Source: Kutzneria viridogrisea (GTDB lineage Bacteria; Actinomycetota; Actinomycetes; Mycobacteriales; Pseudonocardiaceae). From it: a stretch of DNA of 64,000 bases. Position 1 is the stretch's first letter. Every line of letters begins with the position of its first letter. Of this stretch, positions 9,224-18,154 are shown one piece after another. The notes beneath the pieces were generated by a model. The model did no database searches and was not told the origin of the DNA. It saw only the letters and a list, made by a program, of their open reading frames with translations. The position numbers were made by a program, and so were the translations under genes. The DNA is taken from assembly GCA_014138725.1 (NCBI GenBank), contig JACJID010000001.1, forward strand, positions 372,001-436,000, read 5' to 3'.

Positions 9224-10114
9224 ATGATCAGCAGGTCCGTCGCCGGGTTCACGGCGGTGCTGGCCACCGCGCTCTGCACCTGTCCCGCCCACGCGGCCCG
9301 GCCCACCTACGGGGCGGGCCCCGCCATCCCGGCCACCTGCACCGTGCGGGCCACCAGCCAGCGACAGCTCGCCTCGGTCCAGCCCGGGGACGTGGTGTGC
9401 CTGGGCGCCGAGCTGGCCAAGTCCCGGCTCAAGATCACCAAGGGCGGCACCGCCGACAAGCCGATCACCTACGACGGCAAGGGCGGCAGCGTGGACGGCA
9501 TCACCGTCGAGGCCGACAACGTGATCGTCATGAACTACACGATGAACCAGCCGCAGGCCCCCGGCATCGAGATCACCGGGAACCACATCACCCTGCAGAA
9601 CAACACCGTGACCAAGCCGGTCAAGGGCGACGGCGACGGGATCCGGTTCTTCGGCAGCCACCTGAGGATCCTGCACAACACGGTCAGCGGCACCAGCAAC
9701 CGCAACGGACACGCCGACTGCATGCAGACCTTCGCCAGCGACACCCCGGCCAGCCAGGACGTGCTGATCGAGGGCAACCGTTGCGAGAAGATCGACAACA
9801 TGGGCCTGATGGCCGAGGGCCCCAACGACGGGGAGGGCGACGGCAAGGGCCACTCCGACCACTTCACCATCCGCGGCAACTACTACGAGACGCTCAAGGC
9901 CAGCCAGGCCCTGATGTTCGAGGACATCCAGTACGCCACGATCAGCGACAACGAGTTCGCCGCCGCGCCGACCAAGGCCATCGGACTGGCGATCCACTCC
10001 ACCAACGCCCACGTCAGCGGCAACAAGGTCAGCTCGGGCATCCGCTACGAGGTGGGCATCGACAGCTCCTCCAGGAAGGGTTACGAGGGCCCCACGCCCG
10101 GCGGCCAGCCCTGA
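9224..10114 (+). CDS. Secreted right-handed beta-helix protein (polysaccharide-lyase-like)
   Basis: Starting at ATG 9224 (GGGGAGAC just upstream) this gives 296 residues with a clean Sec signal ending CPAHAARP. The body is a parallel beta-helix: successive turns such as ITVEADNVIVMNYTM, IEITGNHITLQNNTV, IRFFGSHLRILHNTV and VLIEGNRCEKI, with N-rich turns. This resembles the pectate-lyase-like fold. No catalytic set could be assigned with confidence, and many relatives are binding proteins. Predicted extracellular. A longer in-frame start at 9029 runs through non-coding sequence and was not used. Confidence 0.8.
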   Translation: MISRSVAGFTAVLATALCTCPAHAARPTYGAGPAIPATCTVRATSQRQLASVQPGDVVCLGAELAKSRLKITKGGTADKPITYDGKGGSVDGITVEADNVIVMNYTMNQPQAPGIEITGNHITLQNNTVTKPVKGDGDGIRFFGSHLRILHNTVSGTSNRNGHADCMQTFASDTPASQDVLIEGNRCEKIDNMGLMAEGPNDGEGDGKGHSDHFTIRGNYYETLKASQALMFEDIQYATISDNEFAAAPTKAIGLAIHSTNAHVSGNKVSSGIRYEVGIDSSSRKGYEGPTPGGQP

Positions 10115-10117
10115 GCC

Positions 10118-10744
10118 TCACCGTGGGCTGACCAGCACCTCGCTGCCGACCGGCATGAAGCCCGCGGCCAGGAACGCCCGCAGCGAGCGGGCGTTGCCCG
10201 GGGCCACGGCCGCGAACACCGGCGCGCCGACCGGTACCAGTGCCAGCGCGTCGGTGATCAGCGAGCGGCCCACGGCCCCGCCCTGCCGCTGGGGCGCGGC
10301 CTCAACGGACATCTCCACCCGCCCGGCCAGCCCGCTGGCCAGGGTCACCAGGCCCCGCTCGTCCCCGTGCACGAGGACCCCGCTGCGCTGCGCCCGGGCG
10401 TAGCGCACCCTGGGGTGGTCGTCGAGGTCGGTGCGCAGGGGCAGCCCGCCACCTCCGGTGCCACGCGCCACCAGCGTGACATCGAGGTCGCCGACCACCC
10501 CGGTGCTGCCCGCCAGCAGGAGCAGCATCTCGGGGCGCAGGGCGGCACCGAACCCGTCCAGCCCGAGCCCGTGGAAGGCCTCCCGCGGCAGGGAGGTCGC
10601 CACGGCCGCGTGCCCGGTCAGCGACACGACGGCCTGCATCCCGCCGACCAACGGTGGCAGGAACCGAACGGTTCCGTCAGCGGGCGGGAACACGCCATCG
10701 GCAGCCGCGAGCAGCACTGCCAGCAAGGGGTGTGGTTCGGGCAT
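10118..10744 (-). CDS. GNAT family N-acetyltransferase
   Basis: A 208-residue protein from ATG 10744. The C-terminal region carries the acetyl-CoA binding loop QRQGGAVG near residue 152 and the typical GNAT ending NARSLRAFLAAGFMPVGSEV. The N-terminal half is divergent. The substrate is not predictable. The gene ends 4 bp from the convergent beta-helix gene. A longer in-frame reading to 10846 has no ribosome site near its start. Confidence 0.78.
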   Translation of the reverse strand: MPEPHPLLAVLLAAADGVFPPADGTVRFLPPLVGGMQAVVSLTGHAAVATSLPREAFHGLGLDGFGAALRPEMLLLLAGSTGVVGDLDVTLVARGTGGGGLPLRTDLDDHPRVRYARAQRSGVLVHGDERGLVTLASGLAGRVEMSVEAAPQRQGGAVGRSLITDALALVPVGAPVFAAVAPGNARSLRAFLAAGFMPVGSEVLVSPR

Positions 10745-10970
10745 GCGGTGATCATGCCGGTTCTGCTCGGGATATCGCGCCTCCTTCCGCGGGTGACTGT
10801 GGGACCGCCACGACCACCGTGCGCCTTGCCCTTGGGGCCAGGTCAAGCCGCGGGGTCGGTGCAGCTCGTCCGCAGGGAGTCGCTGACGCAGAACTGACGG
10901 GTTCCCACTGGCTGGGACGCGGAACAGCTCACCCGCGACGGCGTTTCACCTGATGACGGAAGGAGCGGTG

Positions 10971-11759
10971 ATGAGCACCCAACTGGTCAGTGACTGGCAG
11001 GAGTGGAAGATCGCGAGGGAGCGTGACCTGGCCGACCCGTACGGCTGGCTCGCCCTGGTGTCCCTGGACTGGCTGACCGAGGTGCCGCGCGCCTACCCGG
11101 GGCTGCCCGGCCTGTGGTGGCAGGACGAGCAGGCGGCCCACCTGGACCCGCAGGGCGCCGAGGCCCGCCACGAGGGCGAGCCGGTGACCGGGCCGCGCCG
11201 GTTCGAGCTGGTGAACAGCGGGGCGGGCACCCGTGTGCTGGCCGGTGGGCTGGAGATCGAGATCGCCCGCCGCGGCGGCTACCTGATCCGCGTGCACGAC
11301 CCGGAGGCCCAGGTGCTCAGGGACTTCCGCGGGGTTCCCGCCTACGAGCCGAGGCCGGAGTGGGTGCTCACCGGCCGGTTCGAGGCCTTCGACCAGCCGC
11401 GGCCGACCACCGTGGGCGCGGTGGTGGAGGGGCTGAGCCACGTCTACACCGCGCCGGGTGTGGTGCGCTTCGAGCACGAGGGCGCCGAGCACGTGCTCAC
11501 CGCGTTCAACGGCAAGGACGGCGGGCTGAGCATCCTGTTCACCGACGCCACGAGCGGGGTCACCACCTACGCGGCGAACCGCTCCCTGGCGGTGCCCGCT
11601 CCCGCCGAGGACGGCACCGTGGTGCTCGACTTCACCCGTGCGGTCAACCTGCCCTGCGCCTTCACCGATTTCGCGACCTGCCCGCTGCCGCCCGAGGGCA
11701 ACCGCCTGCCCTTCGCCGTGGAGGCGGGGGAGAAGTTGCCCTACGAGCGCCAGCGCTGA
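10971..11759 (+). CDS. DUF1684 domain protein
   Basis: A 262-residue cytosolic protein. The ATG at 10971 is preceded by GGAAGGAGCGGTG, a strong ribosome site, so it is preferred over the in-frame ATG at 10953. The sequence follows the DUF1684 pattern: PYGWLALVSLDWL near residue 23, RRGGYLIRVHDPEAQVLRDF near 100, and the C-terminal block PCAFTDFATCPLPPEGNRLP near 233. The family is widespread in actinobacteria and has no proven function. It converges on the esterase gene, with 4 bp between the stops. Confidence 0.85.
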   Translation: MSTQLVSDWQEWKIARERDLADPYGWLALVSLDWLTEVPRAYPGLPGLWWQDEQAAHLDPQGAEARHEGEPVTGPRRFELVNSGAGTRVLAGGLEIEIARRGGYLIRVHDPEAQVLRDFRGVPAYEPRPEWVLTGRFEAFDQPRPTTVGAVVEGLSHVYTAPGVVRFEHEGAEHVLTAFNGKDGGLSILFTDATSGVTTYAANRSLAVPAPAEDGTVVLDFTRAVNLPCAFTDFATCPLPPEGNRLPFAVEAGEKLPYERQR

Positions 11760-11763
11760 GACC

Positions 11764-12672
11764 TCAGGGCAGCACGTGGTTGCCGAAGAACTGCCACATC
11801 AGGTCGGTCGCCTTGATCGTCTGCGTGGTGTGGCCCGGCCCGCTCTTGCTCGCGGTGCCGGGCCACGTGTGGTCCCCGCCGGTGACCTTGTAGTGCTGCA
11901 CCTCGCTGCCGCCACGGCACCCGCTCCAGCGCTCGCCGGTCACGTCCTCCTTGGTGAAGAACGTGGCCGGGTCGCTGGTGCAGCCGTCACGGCCCGCCCA
12001 GCCGGTGAGCCAGTCCGGGATCGAGGGCAGCTTGCGGTCCGGGGCGCCCTGGTACGGGATGACCGAGTCGGCGGTACCGTGGAAGTCCAGCACGGGCATC
12101 GGACGCTGCGGGGCGCACTGCTGGCCGGTGTCGTAGAACGCCGCCGCGACGGGTGCGATCGCCGCGATCCGCGTGGACAGGCGGCAGCCCAGCACGCCCA
12201 CGAACCCGCCGCCGTTGGACTTGCCGGTGGCGTAGACGCGGTGCGAGTCCACGCAGACCTGTTGCCGCAGCGAGGAGATCAGATCCTCGGTGAACCGCAC
12301 GTCATCGGCACCGGAGGAGTACGGCGCGCCCTGCCAGCCCGCCTGGCCGTTGCTGGTCGCGGTGCCCTGCGGGTACACCGTGATCGCGGGCAGCGCGTCC
12401 AGCCCCGAGTAGGTCTCGATCAACTGGTCGCTCTGGCCCCGGCCGTGGAACGCCAGCACCATCGGCACGGCCTTGCCCTGCTCGTAGTTCGCGGGCACGT
12501 GCACCAGGTAGTCGCGGTGCAGTCCACCAGAGGTGATCGATCCGCTGGCGGTGCTGCCGGGCGCCGTGGGCGGCGCGACAGAGCACCCGGTGTCCGCCGT
12601 CGGGGTGGCGTGGGTCGGTGTGCAGGCGATCGAGGCGACCACCGCGAGCACCGACAGCAGTGCTGTGCGCAT
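11764..12672 (-). CDS. Secreted PHB-depolymerase/feruloyl-esterase-like hydrolase
   Basis: A 302-residue alpha/beta hydrolase with an N-terminal signal peptide and several cysteines, as in secreted polyhydroxybutyrate depolymerase-like esterases (CE1/LpqC type). The oxyanion region is VLAFHGRGQSD near residue 74. The nucleophile is the Ser of GKSNGGG near 148. The acid/His region reads LDFHGTADSVIPY near 191 and GGDHTWPG near 268. It probably cleaves polymer or feruloyl esters outside the cell; the substrate is inference. It lies 11 bp downstream of the gntR gene on the same strand, which suggests control by that regulator. Confidence 0.86.
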   Translation of the reverse strand: MRTALLSVLAVVASIACTPTHATPTADTGCSVAPPTAPGSTASGSITSGGLHRDYLVHVPANYEQGKAVPMVLAFHGRGQSDQLIETYSGLDALPAITVYPQGTATSNGQAGWQGAPYSSGADDVRFTEDLISSLRQQVCVDSHRVYATGKSNGGGFVGVLGCRLSTRIAAIAPVAAAFYDTGQQCAPQRPMPVLDFHGTADSVIPYQGAPDRKLPSIPDWLTGWAGRDGCTSDPATFFTKEDVTGERWSGCRGGSEVQHYKVTGGDHTWPGTASKSGPGHTTQTIKATDLMWQFFGNHVLP

Positions 12673-12683
12673 GCTGTACCTCT

Positions 12684-13361
12684 TCAGTTGACGACGAGCC
12701 GCTTCTCGACGGCGTGCTGGATCTCGGCGAGGTGGTCGCGCATCAGGTCGTGCGCGGCCGTGGGGTCCCGGTCGGCGACCGCGTCCACGAGTGCCCGGTG
12801 CTGGCGGATGTCGCGCAGCCGGTTCGTGTAGATCTTGCGGACCTTGCTCTGCTCGCGGCTGTTGGCCACGAGCAGCGTGTCCACTACCTCGTACAGCACG
12901 GGGTTGTTGGCGGCCCTGGCCAGTTCGCGGTGGAAGTTCCAGCGCAGCGGGGCGGCGCCCTCGCCCGCGGTGTGGTTGCGGGTGGCGTCCTTGAGGACCT
13001 CGCGCAGGTGGGCCACGTCGGACTCGGTGCGGTGCCGCGCCGCGTGCGCGGCGATGCCCGGCTCCAGCACGGAGCGGGCCTGCACCAGGTCCAGGACCCG
13101 CTCCAGCGTGGGCCGGGTCAGGTTCGGGTTCGGCAGCACCGTGCGGTGCACGTTCGGGCCCACGTAGATGCCCGAGCCGTGCCGCAGCTCCACCGTGCCG
13201 GTGGCCTGTAGGCGGCGCAGTGCCTCACGGATCGTCGGCGCCGTGACCTCGAACCGCTCGGCCAGGTCGCGCACCGAGGGCAGTGCCTGGCCGACCGCCA
13301 GTTCGCCGGCCAGGTCCAGGATGCCCGCTGTCAGCGAGTCCGACAGGTTCTCTCGCGCCAC
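12684..13361 (-). CDS. FadR-subfamily (GntR/FCD) transcriptional regulator
   Basis: A regulator of about 225 residues. The N-terminal winged helix reads LPSVRDLAERFEVTAPTIRE with the wing RHGSGIYVG, and the C-terminal ~150 residues form an all-helical FCD ligand domain (HREL, the N.VLYEVVDTL helix, and a closing DH..EI helix). I chose GTG 13361, which has GGAGG upstream. An in-frame TTG/GTG at 13379/13376 would place the start inside a 41-bp perfect palindrome that looks like this regulator's own operator. The gene sits between the polymer synthetase and a secreted esterase, all on one strand. FCD regulators usually bind small organic acids; the ligand is unknown. Confidence 0.86.
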   Translation of the reverse strand: MARENLSDSLTAGILDLAGELAVGQALPSVRDLAERFEVTAPTIREALRRLQATGTVELRHGSGIYVGPNVHRTVLPNPNLTRPTLERVLDLVQARSVLEPGIAAHAARHRTESDVAHLREVLKDATRNHTAGEGAAPLRWNFHRELARAANNPVLYEVVDTLLVANSREQSKVRKIYTNRLRDIRQHRALVDAVADRDPTAAHDLMRDHLAEIQHAVEKRLVVN

Positions 13362-13373
13362 GGCACCTCCACT

Positions 13374-13414
13374 CACCAAGTCACCAAGTGACTAAATCAC
13401 TTGGTGACTTGGTG
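13374..13414. promoter_or_regulatory. 41-bp perfect palindrome, probable GntR operator
   Basis: Two 18-base arms, CACCAAGTCACCAAGTGA and its exact complement, flank a 5-base spacer (CTAAA). Each arm contains a direct repeat of CACCAAGT. It occupies almost the whole gap between the synthetase stop and the gntR start. An autoregulatory operator is the simplest reading. The stem could also fold in RNA and act as a terminator for the synthetase gene. Confidence 0.7.
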
Positions 13415-13420
13415 GTCAAG

Positions 13421-16400
13421 TCAGCCAGGTCGGCCGGGGTGGCGGGGGGCTCGGTGGCGGCCGAAGCCGATCTCCACGGGGTGCACGCCCCAGAGCGTGT
13501 CGCCGAGTTCGCGGCGGCGGATGTCGTAGCCCTCGTTGCCCGCACCGGGCTCCTGGCGGCGGGTCGGGGCACCGGCGTAGCGCAGGCCGGGCTCCAGGTG
13601 CTCGCGCTTCATGACCACGCTGTGCGGCATCACCGAGGTGTACTCGCCGACCACCGCGCCGTAGAGCGGCACGGTGGCGTTGCCCAGGGTGGAGTGCGCG
13701 CCCACCCGCACGTGGCCGATCTTCAGCACGCGGTCCTCGAAGGTGTGCGCCTGGAACATGGCGTTGACGGTGGCCCCGTCGCCGAACTCCAGCATGTCGG
13801 GGTCCACGATCTGCGCGAAGCCCTCGCCGAGCACGACCCGCCTGCCGATGCGCATGCCGATGCAGCGCAGGTAGATCGGCAGCAGCAGGGTCCCCTCCAG
13901 TGTGGACAGTGCCCGCCCGGCGATGAAACCCCAGGCCACGTAGAGGAAGTCCCAGCGGCTGCACCAGCAGGACCACAGCGGGTGGGTGCCCTCGCGGACC
14001 CGTCCGAGCAGGCCCCACTTCAGCACCAGCACCACCAGGCACAGCCCCGCCGCGGTGGCCAGGCTGACCGCGGGCACACCCACCAGCAGGAAGGCCCAGA
14101 ACGGCAGCACCGAGACCGCGACCACGCCCGCGGTCCACAACGTGAAGGCGGCCAACGGGAACAGGGGCAGGGTGAACCGCAGCCACTCCCAGAAGAAGCG
14201 GTTCACCACGCGGATCGTGGCGGGCTCGTGGGTCAGCGAGCGGTCCACGCTGACCACCTCGCGGCGCGGCAGCTCGAACGGCGGATGGCCGAACCACGAG
14301 CTGCCCGGGCGCACCAGGCTGTCGTCGGCCACGGTGGAGATGCCGATCAGGATGTCCTCGGGCAGGCTCTGCCCTGGCGGGATCACCGCGTGGTTGCCGA
14401 GGAAGGTGTTGGCGCCCAAGGACACCTCGCCCAGCGACACCACACCCCGCTGGATGCGCGGGCCGCCAAGGTAGATGCCGTCGGCGAAGAAGGTGTCCCG
14501 GTCGATCCGCACCAGTTCGGGCACCACGTCGATGATCGTGCTGATCTCGCAGCCCGTGCCCAGGCGCATACCCGCGGCACGCAGCCACCATGGCCAGAAG
14601 ATGCCGCCGCTGAGCCAGGTACCGGCCGAGTTGACCAGCCCCGACTTGAGCCACACGCGGATGTACCCCGGGCTCCACCGGCTGATCACACCGGGTGTGA
14701 CGGGGCCGAGTACCTGTGCCGCAACGGCTTGCACCGCCACCGAGCCGACTAGCGCCAGGCAGGCGGACACCGCCAGCGTCACGAGCAGCGGCAGGTTGTC
14801 GGCCGGGTGGGCCAGCGCCGCGAGCAGCGACTTGTAGCTGAGGTCGAACCAGGCGCTGATCAGCACGAAGCTCAGGGTGTACGGGATGGCGGTGAACCAG
14901 CTCAGCGCGCTGTTGGCGAGGATCGTGGCCAGGCCGTGCATGCGCGGTGAGAGCTGGCGGCCCGTGCTGGTCGGCCACGGCGGGGTGGGCGCCGCACCGG
15001 CCGGTTGCGCGGGCACCCCGTCCCAGCGCTCGCCCTCTGCAACCGTGCCACCGGCGGGTAGGAAGGCCAGGGCGGACAGCCAGGAGTCGCGGCCCAGCGT
15101 GGTGTTGGGCCCCATCCCGGACCGGGTCTCCAGCGTGGCGCCCTCGTGCAGGGTGACGCTGCCGAGCACGACCTGCCCCGCGTCCAGGTGCACCAGCCCG
15201 AGCTGCACGTCCTGGCCGATGGTGACGTCGTCGCCGATCTCCAGCAGGTCCCAGCCGCCCTGCTGGAGGTTGACCCCGCGGTGGATGTGCACGCGTTTGC
15301 CGATGCGCGCGCCCAGCGCGCGCAGTGCCGTGCACTGGAACTCGGTGCCCGCGATGGTGTTCCACGGCACGAAGCGCAGGAACTGGCGCACCACCCACAT
15401 CCGCACGTGGAAGCCGCTCCAGGCCGGGGCGCGCACCGCCTCGTACCGGCCGATCAGCAGCTTCTTGGCCGTGACGGCGATGGCCACGGACAGCGGGGTG
15501 AACACGGCCGTGACCAGGCTGAACAGGAGCGGGGACAGCTCGATCAGCGGTACCAGACCGAGTACGTCGGACAGCCAGGGCAGCACCCAGAAGACCGTGA
15601 AGAAGGCGACCGCTGCGCCCAGCACCAGTTCGCCGAGCAGCCACACCGACTGCGCCGCGGTGGCGGCCAGCGCGTTTCCGCTGCCGTACCTGGACTTCGC
15701 GGAGTCCGAAGTGGACTCCGGCGGCACGGCACGGCGGGCGAGTTCGCCGACCGTGCGCGCCTCGTACAGGTCGCGCACGGTGATACCGGCTGTCGCGGGC
15801 TGCTTGCGCAGCTCGGTGATGAGCATCGCGCCCGTCAGCGAGTTGCCGCCCAGCGCGGTGAAGAAGTCCTCGTCCGCGGCGGGCGGGTGGCTCAGGTTGA
15901 GCACGCGCTGCACGGCCTGGGCGATGCCCAGTGCCAGGGGGTCCTGTGGCGGGGGACCAGCGCTGCGCGGCCCGCTCGTGCCCACGGCCAACTCGGGCAG
16001 CTCGCGGCGGTTGAGCTTGCCGCTGGTGTTGCGCGGCAGCTCGGCGATCGTGCCGAACACCGCGGGCACCATGTACTCCGGCAGGGACTGCCGCAGTCCC
16101 TGCCGCAGGGACTCGTCCTCCGGCGGTGCGGCCGGGTCGACGGGCACGATGTGCGCGGCGAGCACCTGCCCGGCGCCCTCACCCTGCACCCGGCAGGCCG
16201 CCTCGCGCACGCCGGGGCAGCGCGACAGACAGGACTCGATCGCCTCCAGCTCGATCCGGTAGCCGCGCAGCTTGACCTGCGAGTCGATCCGGCCGTGGTA
16301 GAAGATCGTGCCGTCCGGCTCGGCGTGCACCAGGTCGCCGGTGCGGTAGACGCGCCCGAAACCGGGATGGCGCGGGAACTTGTCCGCGTCCAGCTCGGGC

Positions 16401-17512
16401 TGGTTGAGGTAGCCGACCGCCAGGCCCGGCCCGCCCATGCACAGCTCGCCGCGCTCACCGGCCAGCACCGGGTTCAGGTCCTCGTCCAGCACCCAGGCCC
16501 ACATGCCGGGCACCGGCTTGCCGATCGCGACCGGTTGTCCCGCGACGATGTCCTGGCGCAGGCAGGTCACCGTGCACTCGGTGGGGCCGTAGCCGTTGAC
16601 CATGCGGCGCCCGCGCGACCAGCGCTCGGCCACGTCCTCGGGCAGCGCCTCACCGCCCACGTAGAGCAGGCGCAGCGCGGGCAGTTCGGTCTCCGGGTCG
16701 GCGCACCCCGTGGCGCGCAACAGGGTCGGCGGCGGGCAGAGCACGGTGATGCGCTCCTCGCGCAGCCACGGCACCAGGTCCGGCCCCAGCCGGGCGGTCT
16801 CGTCGTCCATCGGCACGACCGTGGCGCCCGCGGCCAGCGCCAGCCACACCTCCTCCACCGAGGAGTCGTAGGCGGGGGAGGAGCCCTGCGCCACCCGGTC
16901 GTCGATGCCAAGGCCGAACTCGGCCAGGTCCCCGCCGACCAGGTTGCCCGCGCCCCGGTGGGTGATCATCACGCCCTTGGGACGGCCCGTGCTGCCCGAG
17001 GTGTAGATCAGGTACGCCAGGTCCTCCGGCTCGGGGTGCGGGGGCAGCGGGGCGGCCACCGGCAGCAGCGGCAGGTCCGCCCGGATCACCGGACCGCCAT
17101 AGCCCACGCGGGCCGCCCGCTGTGCGCCCACCTCGTCGGTGATCAGCGCCCCGGCCGCGCTGTCCCGCAGGATGTGCGCGAACTGGTCGTCGGGGAAGGA
17201 CGGGTCCACGCACACGTAGGCCGAGCCCGCGCGCAGCACGGCCAGCTGCGCCGCGTACAGGCGCGGGGTGGTGCGGCCCAGCAGGATCGCGGTGACGCGG
17301 CCCTGGCCGGCGGCGGCCCGCACCATGCCCGCGAGCAGGTCGCTGTCCCGCTTGAGTTCCGCGTAGGTCAGGGTCTGGCGCTGTGGGCGGTCGGAGGCGG
17401 GTGGCACGTCGACCGCGAGGGCACCGGGCCAGCGTCGTGCGGAGTCCTCGAAGAACTCGCTGAGCACCGCCGGGGAACTGGTCCGGGGCCGCTGCTCAAC
17501 GGTGGAGGACAT
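13421..17512 (-). CDS. Pls-like NRPS: adenylation-thiolation plus membrane and acyltransferase-like C-terminus
   Basis: A 1363-residue single-module synthetase. The adenylation domain spans residues ~20-500: YTSGSTGRPKG near 170, NGYGPTE near 305, YRTGDL near 400 and NTSGKLNRREL near 490. A carrier domain has GGNSLTGAM near 560. The remainder is the 'NRPS terminal domain' (TIGR02353-type): hydrophobic segments alternating with three left-handed beta-helix-like blocks starting GARIGKRVHIH, GTGCEISTI and GMRIGRRVVLG. This layout and length match epsilon-poly-L-lysine synthetase (Pls, about 1,320 residues). The hand-read specificity residues D-S-E-C-Y-G-G-V-T-K include Glu at position 239, as in lysine/ornithine-type codes. 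There is no condensation or thioesterase domain. The start lies inside the SET gene's end. Confidence 0.87.
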   Translation of the reverse strand: MSSTVEQRPRTSSPAVLSEFFEDSARRWPGALAVDVPPASDRPQRQTLTYAELKRDSDLLAGMVRAAAGQGRVTAILLGRTTPRLYAAQLAVLRAGSAYVCVDPSFPDDQFAHILRDSAAGALITDEVGAQRAARVGYGGPVIRADLPLLPVAAPLPPHPEPEDLAYLIYTSGSTGRPKGVMITHRGAGNLVGGDLAEFGLGIDDRVAQGSSPAYDSSVEEVWLALAAGATVVPMDDETARLGPDLVPWLREERITVLCPPPTLLRATGCADPETELPALRLLYVGGEALPEDVAERWSRGRRMVNGYGPTECTVTCLRQDIVAGQPVAIGKPVPGMWAWVLDEDLNPVLAGERGELCMGGPGLAVGYLNQPELDADKFPRHPGFGRVYRTGDLVHAEPDGTIFYHGRIDSQVKLRGYRIELEAIESCLSRCPGVREAACRVQGEGAGQVLAAHIVPVDPAAPPEDESLRQGLRQSLPEYMVPAVFGTIAELPRNTSGKLNRRELPELAVGTSGPRSAGPPPQDPLALGIAQAVQRVLNLSHPPAADEDFFTALGGNSLTGAMLITELRKQPATAGITVRDLYEARTVGELARRAVPPESTSDSAKSRYGSGNALAATAAQSVWLLGELVLGAAVAFFTVFWVLPWLSDVLGLVPLIELSPLLFSLVTAVFTPLSVAIAVTAKKLLIGRYEAVRAPAWSGFHVRMWVVRQFLRFVPWNTIAGTEFQCTALRALGARIGKRVHIHRGVNLQQGGWDLLEIGDDVTIGQDVQLGLVHLDAGQVVLGSVTLHEGATLETRSGMGPNTTLGRDSWLSALAFLPAGGTVAEGERWDGVPAQPAGAAPTPPWPTSTGRQLSPRMHGLATILANSALSWFTAIPYTLSFVLISAWFDLSYKSLLAALAHPADNLPLLVTLAVSACLALVGSVAVQAVAAQVLGPVTPGVISRWSPGYIRVWLKSGLVNSAGTWLSGGIFWPWWLRAAGMRLGTGCEISTIIDVVPELVRIDRDTFFADGIYLGGPRIQRGVVSLGEVSLGANTFLGNHAVIPPGQSLPEDILIGISTVADDSLVRPGSSWFGHPPFELPRREVVSVDRSLTHEPATIRVVNRFFWEWLRFTLPLFPLAAFTLWTAGVVAVSVLPFWAFLLVGVPAVSLATAAGLCLVVLVLKWGLLGRVREGTHPLWSCWCSRWDFLYVAWGFIAGRALSTLEGTLLLPIYLRCIGMRIGRRVVLGEGFAQIVDPDMLEFGDGATVNAMFQAHTFEDRVLKIGHVRVGAHSTLGNATVPLYGAVVGEYTSVMPHSVVMKREHLEPGLRYAGAPTRRQEPGAGNEGYDIRRRELGDTLWGVHPVEIGFGRHRAPRHPGRPG

Positions 17513-18014
17513 AGCCGTCGCGCACCGCCTCGTCGGCCAGGTGGGGTAGCAGGTGCTCGGCCAGCAGCGGGCGCAGCCGCCGCCTGCTCTGCGCGGACAG
17601 GTGGCGGAAGCCGCTGATCCGGCCCTCGCACTGCGCGCTGCCGCAGCGGCAGTCGAAGGGCTCGGCCATCTCGTACTCGGTGGTGCCGTAGTGGAAGGTG
17701 ATCTCCTGCCAGCGCTCGATCGGGCGCAGGGCGAAGAACTGCCTGCCGTCCAGCCGCACGTTGGGCTCGCAGCTGTGGTTGGTGAACCGCCAGAAGAACC
17801 GGTCCATCACCTCCTCGGTGCCGTACCTGTCCGGCAGGTCGATGTGGCTGTCGGGGCCGATCTGCACGGAGTACCGGGTGGGTACCCCGGTGATCTCCCC
17901 GTTGACCTCGAACAGGCGGCTACCGGTGGCGAAGGGCCTGCTCGCGACGATCGTGTACTCGCCGCCGGACCGCACTACCGCGACTCCGCTGTTCTCGCTG
18001 GTCATCACGTGCAT
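17496..18014 (-). CDS. SET-domain lysine methyltransferase-like protein
   Basis: A small SET protein of about 172 residues. The SAM-binding signature RFTNHSCEPNV is near residue 80, EITFHYGT lies about 30 residues later, and a post-SET cysteine cluster FDCRCGSAQC follows. A second N-terminal ATG at 18005 is equally plausible, with GAGGTGGG lying just upstream of 18014. SET enzymes methylate lysine side chains with S-adenosylmethionine. The last 17 bases overlap the start of the Pls-like synthetase, so the pair must be co-translated. That makes a lysine-bearing product of the synthetase an attractive substrate, though this is inference only; protein substrates are equally possible. Confidence 0.82.
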   Translation of the reverse strand: MHVMTSENSGVAVVRSGGEYTIVASRPFATGSRLFEVNGEITGVPTRYSVQIGPDSHIDLPDRYGTEEVMDRFFWRFTNHSCEPNVRLDGRQFFALRPIERWQEITFHYGTTEYEMAEPFDCRCGSAQCEGRISGFRHLSAQSRRRLRPLLAEHLLPHLADEAVRDGYVLHR

Positions 18015-18154
18015 CCCACCTCGGTACCGTGTTGTGTCGGACACTGTCCTGGCACTACGGGTGCGGTGGTGTCGTGGTTCATCCTGGGCGCGAAGTCACT
18101 TCGGGTTCAAGGCTCCGGCACGGTCAGCCCGTTCGGCTGCCTTCCCAACAGGTC

